Shown piece after piece: positions 7,010 to 9,835 of a stretch of DNA of 9,835 nt. The DNA is from CAYSGL01 sp964520985 (GTDB taxonomy: Bacteria; Pseudomonadota; Alphaproteobacteria; Micavibrionales; Micavibrionaceae): positions 1-9,835 of the forward strand of contig CAZFPB010000030.1 in NCBI GenBank assembly GCA_964520985.1, in the 5' to 3' direction. How positions within the stretch are numbered: position 1 is the stretch's first letter; each line of letters opens with the position of its first letter. The notes below the pieces were generated by a model. That model searched no databases and had not been told where the DNA came from. It saw nothing but the letters and a program-made list of their open reading frames with translations. The translations under genes were made by a program, and so were the position numbers.

Positions 7010-8037
7010 TGCCTACCGAACTCATCGTCGGCGGGCGCTGGCTGTTCACCATCGGCCCTTACGGCGAGCTGAAGTGGTCGACGGTCGCGGACGGCGGACT
7101 CGAGGAAATCTCATGGCGGATGCCGCTGCCGGACACCTTCTCTCACCCGGCACTGCGGACAGGCGCCCTGGTGCAACTCAAATCAGGTCCTGGGTCGCTC
7201 GGCTACGCGAAGCTGTCGCAGCCGAATGTCACAGAGGACGGCTGGGACTTCACAGCCATCGGGCTCGACGACGAACTCCGTACCGCACACTTGTGCCTGG
7301 ACTCCGGCGGTAACACGACCTCCACCCCAGACGTTGCGGTCGACCAGGCCATTGCCGATGGATTCAACGGCACCCGTCCAGTGTCGTTGTCTGCGGGCCC
7401 CTACGCCCAGACCAATGCCACCGACGCGGTGAACTACGTGGGCGACCTCCTCGACGCATGGGCGACCAGCGAGAGCAAACGGTGGCGCGTCGATAGCGAC
7501 GGTCGCGTGGTCGCCGCCGTCGATCCAACGACTCCGACTTGGTTCATGACGCCCGGCTCTGCTCGCATCGGCCTAGCCGATGACGACTACGCCTCAGACC
7601 TGTACCTGCGCTACAGGAGCGGCGCGACAACCTTCGCGACAGTGCACGTCTCGGATCCGCTCGCTTCGGCCCAGCGTCGCAAGGCCGTCCCTGTAGACCT
7701 GACCAGCCTCGGCGTCATCACCTCAGGCAAGGCCACCAGCGTGGGCAACGGGATGCTCGCAAAGGGAAAGGCTCGATACGCCTGGACCGATGCCGTGAAC
7801 CCTTCAAGGCTTCAACTCACAACCCCTGGCGGGCAGCCTGCATTCCTGCCGTTCGTCAAGGCCGGCGACCTGGTCCGCACATTCGGCGTCACCAACGAGC
7901 AGGGCCTGATCGTGCCGTACTTCGACTGGGTCATCGGGAAGACCGAGTACGAAGACGGCGCAGACACCATCCAGTTGGCACCGACCCAGCTAGCCGCTCG
8001 CAACCTCGGCGACATCCTCACATTGGCGGTGTCCTGA
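7009..8037 (+). CDS. minor tail protein, tail-tip hub (Tal-like)
   Basis: The product has 342 residues and no membrane segment. The N-terminus (ELIVGGRWLFTIGPYGELKW, then SWRMPLPDTFSHPALRTGALVQL and a GYAKLSQPN...GWDFTAIGLDDELR stretch) matches the strand pattern of hub proteins related to T4 gp27: a half-barrel with a value-setting strand, a gG-type turn, and an 'action on coordinates' strand. The middle is helix-rich around a DLLDAWATSESKRWRVDSDGRV segment. The C-terminus (VKAGDLVRTFGV...IQLAPTQLAARNLGDIL) is like the closing strand and helix of these proteins. It would cap the tail below the Dit ring. There is no peptidase or lysozyme domain, so it is the short hub form. The start overlaps the previous stop by one base (TAATG) with no good SD, so it probably relies on coupling. 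Assignment to the hub family is by pattern and gene order. Confidence 0.75.
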   Translation: MPTELIVGGRWLFTIGPYGELKWSTVADGGLEEISWRMPLPDTFSHPALRTGALVQLKSGPGSLGYAKLSQPNVTEDGWDFTAIGLDDELRTAHLCLDSGGNTTSTPDVAVDQAIADGFNGTRPVSLSAGPYAQTNATDAVNYVGDLLDAWATSESKRWRVDSDGRVVAAVDPTTPTWFMTPGSARIGLADDDYASDLYLRYRSGATTFATVHVSDPLASAQRRKAVPVDLTSLGVITSGKATSVGNGMLAKGKARYAWTDAVNPSRLQLTTPGGQPAFLPFVKAGDLVRTFGVTNEQGLIVPYFDWVIGKTEYEDGADTIQLAPTQLAARNLGDILTLAVS

Positions 8038-8501
8038 TGGTCTGGGATGGAACGAGTACGCCAGGTCCTCCAGCCATCAGCGTCTACAAGACATCAGCCC
8101 AGTCGTTGACGTCGGGCATCACCACAGAAATTCTCATGAACGTCGTCCGCTACACCGGGACCGGCGGAATGGCGCTCGACTCGGGGACTATCACCGTCCC
8201 GCGCGACGGCTGGTACCAGGTCAACGGGTGCGTCACCTTCGCGGCATCTACTGCATCGGCACGGCGCATTGTGTTCGCTGGCGTCGGAAGCACTCCAGGA
8301 ACCCTGAGCACCTTCGTACACGCCAACACGGTCGCCTCCGCCCAGGACACATCCAACTTCACCACCCTGACCGTCAGCGCAACCGTCTACGCCACCGCGG
8401 GGCAGGTCGTCGGAATCGCAGCAAATGTCGGCACAGGTTGGGCTCTGGACGTCAGCCAGACCTACATGAACAACCTGTCCGTCGCGTTGGTCGGCGAATA
8501 G
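8037..8501 (+). CDS. short C1q/TNF-like tail-tip or receptor-binding protein
   Basis: The product has 154 residues. After a Pro/Gly linker (STPGPPAISVYKT) it has the strand order of a C1q/TNF-like jelly roll: a gapped hydrophobic strand near ISVYKTSAQSLTSG, then MALDSGTITVPRDGWYQVNG, where the G-x-I-T-V-P-x-x-G-x-Y pattern is the hallmark turn of C1q-like domains, then VTFAAS, ARRIVFAGVG, and TVSATVYATAGQVVGIAANVG, ending in a last strand, NNLSVALVGE. In phages such domains form trimers at fibre tips and often contact the host. There is no long collagen-like or coiled-coil shaft, so it may sit directly on the hub. The start overlaps the hub stop (TGATG). Binding target is unknown; the fold call is from pattern only. 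Confidence 0.65.
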   Translation: MVWDGTSTPGPPAISVYKTSAQSLTSGITTEILMNVVRYTGTGGMALDSGTITVPRDGWYQVNGCVTFAASTASARRIVFAGVGSTPGTLSTFVHANTVASAQDTSNFTTLTVSATVYATAGQVVGIAANVGTGWALDVSQTYMNNLSVALVGE

Positions 8502-8537
8502 GCATCTGCAGGCGATGACCGATCTCACCTACCGCTT

Positions 8538-8542
8538 GGAGG
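8538..8542 (+). promoter_or_regulatory. strong SD for the micro-ORF at 8547
   Basis: GGAGG (8538-8542) is the strongest SD in the last kilobase. It is 4 bases from ATG 8547 and only 1 base from ATG 8544, so the second ATG is the better start. It is followed by just 25 codons, which suggests that ribosomes loaded here may mainly feed the coupled gene at 8624. Confidence 0.55.
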
Positions 8543-8546
8543 CATG

Positions 8547-8624
8547 ATGAACCTGCCCGGCCTGGCCCACTCGACCCCAGACGCGTCGCAAGTCGCGTTG
8601 ATGCAGGTGCGGCAGGTCGCCTGA
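8547..8624 (+). CDS. 25-residue micro-ORF coupled to the PAS gene
   Basis: It reads MNLPGLAHSTPDASQVALMQ plus five further residues (VRQVA), from ATG 8547 (or MM from 8544) to the TGA at 8622-8624, which overlaps the ATG of the PAS gene (TGATG). It has no membrane segment and resembles no family I know. The GGAGG before it is strong, while the PAS gene itself has only a weak AGG (8614-8616). It may be a translated peptide, or a leader whose translation delivers ribosomes to the next gene. It could also be chance; the precise overlap and SD argue for real translation. The 45 bases between 8501 and 8547 hold no other clear feature. Confidence 0.5.
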   Translation: MNLPGLAHSTPDASQVALMQVRQVA

Positions 8625-9202
8625 TGCGGGACCCCGAGCTCATCGGCAGCGCGATCGGCTTCATCCTCCTGAGCATCGCAGCCGCCCTGCGGCACTTCTC
8701 CGGGACCGGCGACGACGGCGGCGAGCCAAAGAAGCGCAAGGCGTCAATGGCCGACGTCGTCAACCAGCTGGAGATGCTCCGCAGCGACGCGAACGTCAAC
8801 GCCGCCAAACAGCTGGAGTTCTCGACCTCGGTGACGGTGGCCCTGTCCGCACAGCCAGCGCTCACCGTGAACCGGGACTCGATGACGATCCGGCACGCGA
8901 ACAACGCGGTGCATCTGCTGTTCGGGTGCGCCCCAGGACAGTTGATCGGGCAGTCGTTGGAGTCGCTGCTGGTACCCGAGGACCGGAAGGGTCACCGGTT
9001 CAACTGGGATGCGTTCTGGAAGGACCCGACTGCGCGGCCGATGGCACTGGGTAGGTCGCTGCGAGCATTGCGGGCGGACGGCCAGGTCATCTACGTGCAG
9101 ATCGCGCTGATCCCGGACTCCACGTTCGTCGTTGCGCACCTCTCCCCGGTCACACTGCCCGACTACCCGCACCCGATTCCGATTCCAAGGGCTGCGTCGT
9201 GA
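8624..9202 (+). CDS. membrane-anchored PAS-domain protein
   Basis: The product has 192 residues. Residues about 5-23 (ELIGSAIGFILLSIAAALR) form one membrane helix; the Lys/Arg-rich stretch after it (PKKRKA, 35-40) puts the rest in the cytoplasm. About 42-75 is a helical linker. Residues about 80-175 form a PAS domain: NRDSMTIRHANNAVHLLFG, then GQLIGQSLESLLVPEDR, then GRSLRALRADGQVIYVQIAL, with the ADG turn and final strands as expected. H124 in DRKGH and R144 lie 20 apart, like the haem-ligand H200 and oxygen-contact R220 of Bradyrhizobium FixL, a recalled match. No kinase, cyclase, GGDEF/EAL or DNA-binding domain follows, only a Pro-rich tail. PAS domains sense ligands, gases, redox or mediate dimers. 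In a phage late region it might tune lysis or inner-membrane function, but no role is shown. It overlaps its neighbours on both sides. Confidence 0.8.
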   Translation: MRDPELIGSAIGFILLSIAAALRHFSGTGDDGGEPKKRKASMADVVNQLEMLRSDANVNAAKQLEFSTSVTVALSAQPALTVNRDSMTIRHANNAVHLLFGCAPGQLIGQSLESLLVPEDRKGHRFNWDAFWKDPTARPMALGRSLRALRADGQVIYVQIALIPDSTFVVAHLSPVTLPDYPHPIPIPRAAS

Positions 9203-9835
9203 GCGTCTGGCGCGCCACCCCGATCCCGGCACACACGAACCGCCTGCACATGGATCCCTACTGGCTCGGTGACTCCAAGTGGGCCATCACCAAAGCGGGC
9301 GTCAGGGGTCGCAGAGGTGGATCTCCCGATGTTGACCTGAACCTGATCCGCCTGCTCGACGGCGTGGCACTCGGACACTGGCGAGACCTGCGCCGCGGCG
9401 GCTGGCTGTACATCCAAGAAGGTCGCAAGCGCCGGCGCCTCACTGACGCCGAACTCGACAGGCCCGCAGAATCGTGGAAGCGCGCCGACTATGTGCGGCT
9501 GCGCCAGACCAAACGCCGAGGTCTCACTCGGCGCTCACGGGTCCGTCCGCTCCTCTACGTCGAGGCCCTGGAGCTGTGCCACCAGACCGGAGCCCGCCCG
9601 AACTTCGAAGCGAAAGTCCGCTTCAAGGAACGCGCCAAGACGATGGTCGCCCAGGCCAACGCCCACCACGTAACCGCGTACTTCATGCGTCTTGCCCACC
9701 AGGGCCTCAACCCTCCACGGCCCGGCTACTCCATGGCTGAAGCGGGCGAGATCCTTCGCGACTTCAAGCTCGCCGGCGGCCAGACCGCTCTCCTCGCACA
9801 CAACTACCCGAAGCCCGTCGACCTCGAAGAGTGGG
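9199..9835 (+). CDS. GDPD-like (PLC-type TIM barrel) protein, possibly catalytically degenerate; open at right edge
   Basis: The gene begins at GTG 9199 (AAGGG at 9186-9190, 8 bases before) and overlaps the PAS stop by four bases (GTGA). 212 codons are visible without a stop. It resembles the glycerophosphodiester phosphodiesterase fold: PYWLGDSKWAITKAGVRG (20-37) fits the helix before the first metal-binding strand; DVDLNLIRLLDGVALGHW (44-61) parallels the family's E-x-D...DGxxVxxHD pattern; NFEAKV (135-140) parallels the E-x-K strand; and LAGGQTALLAHNYPKPVD (191-208) suits a late barrel strand. Against an active enzyme, the E-x-D pair appears as D-x-N and HD is HW, and no clear N-terminal HRG is seen (only HTNR). 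Possible roles are cutting or binding glycerophosphate-type wall polymers or lipids. The family call is a resemblance and could be wrong. Many Arg residues (about 80-115) suggest contact with an anionic polymer or surface. Confidence 0.5.
   Translation, partial: MSVWRATPIPAHTNRLHMDPYWLGDSKWAITKAGVRGRRGGSPDVDLNLIRLLDGVALGHWRDLRRGGWLYIQEGRKRRRLTDAELDRPAESWKRADYVRLRQTKRRGLTRRSRVRPLLYVEALELCHQTGARPNFEAKVRFKERAKTMVAQANAHHVTAYFMRLAHQGLNPPRPGYSMAEAGEILRDFKLAGGQTALLAHNYPKPVDLEEW

Noticed and set aside
8515..8547. Ten-codon ORF MTDLTYRLEA overlapping the micro-ORF start
   Set aside because: It lacks a clear SD and is too short to judge. The overlap with ATG 8544 may be chance.
8744..9232. 162-codon minus-strand frame opposite the PAS gene
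   Set aside because: It is the mirror of a domain-bearing plus-strand gene, with Arg/Gln/His-rich product and no supporting start signal.

Overview
The window is a tightly packed, high-GC stretch (about 60-65 % by eye, with strong G/C preference at third codon positions) from the late region of a tailed phage or prophage with a long non-contractile tail (siphovirus type). Codon use, Shine-Dalgarno (SD) starts with frequent GTG, and the style of the tail proteins point to an actinobacterial host. No integrase, repressor or host gene is visible, so free phage and prophage cannot be told apart.

Layout. Positions 1-36 hold the last codons of an upstream head/tail gene. Next come a small unrecognised protein (36-314), the major tail (tube) protein (317-847), a strong intergenic hairpin (855-889), and the two tail-assembly chaperones (917-1827), the second reached by a -1 ribosomal frameshift at CCCAAAA (1384-1390). 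A 64-residue two-helix membrane protein is encoded on the opposite strand (1824-2018), between the chaperones and the 1061-residue tape measure protein (2052-5237). The tail-tip genes follow: a Dit-like minor tail protein with extra beta-rich domains (5237-7009), a hub-like minor tail protein (7009-8037) and a short C1q/TNF-like fibre or receptor-binding candidate (8037-8501). Most genes from 2052 onward overlap by 1 or 4 bases and look translationally coupled.

The last 1.3 kb is the least conventional part: a 25-codon micro-ORF with a strong SD (8547-8624), a membrane-anchored single PAS-domain protein (8624-9202), and an open-ended gene (9199 to the edge) that resembles a degenerate glycerophosphodiester phosphodiesterase-like TIM barrel. 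The three are chained by start/stop overlaps and sit where lysis or host-interface genes are usually found.

The best candidates for something undescribed are the phage-borne PAS protein, which keeps a His and an Arg at the spacing of the haem-ligand and oxygen-contact residues of FixL, and the reverse-strand membrane gene, whose transcript would be antisense to the tape measure start. No tRNA, rRNA, CRISPR array, insertion sequence or attachment site was seen.
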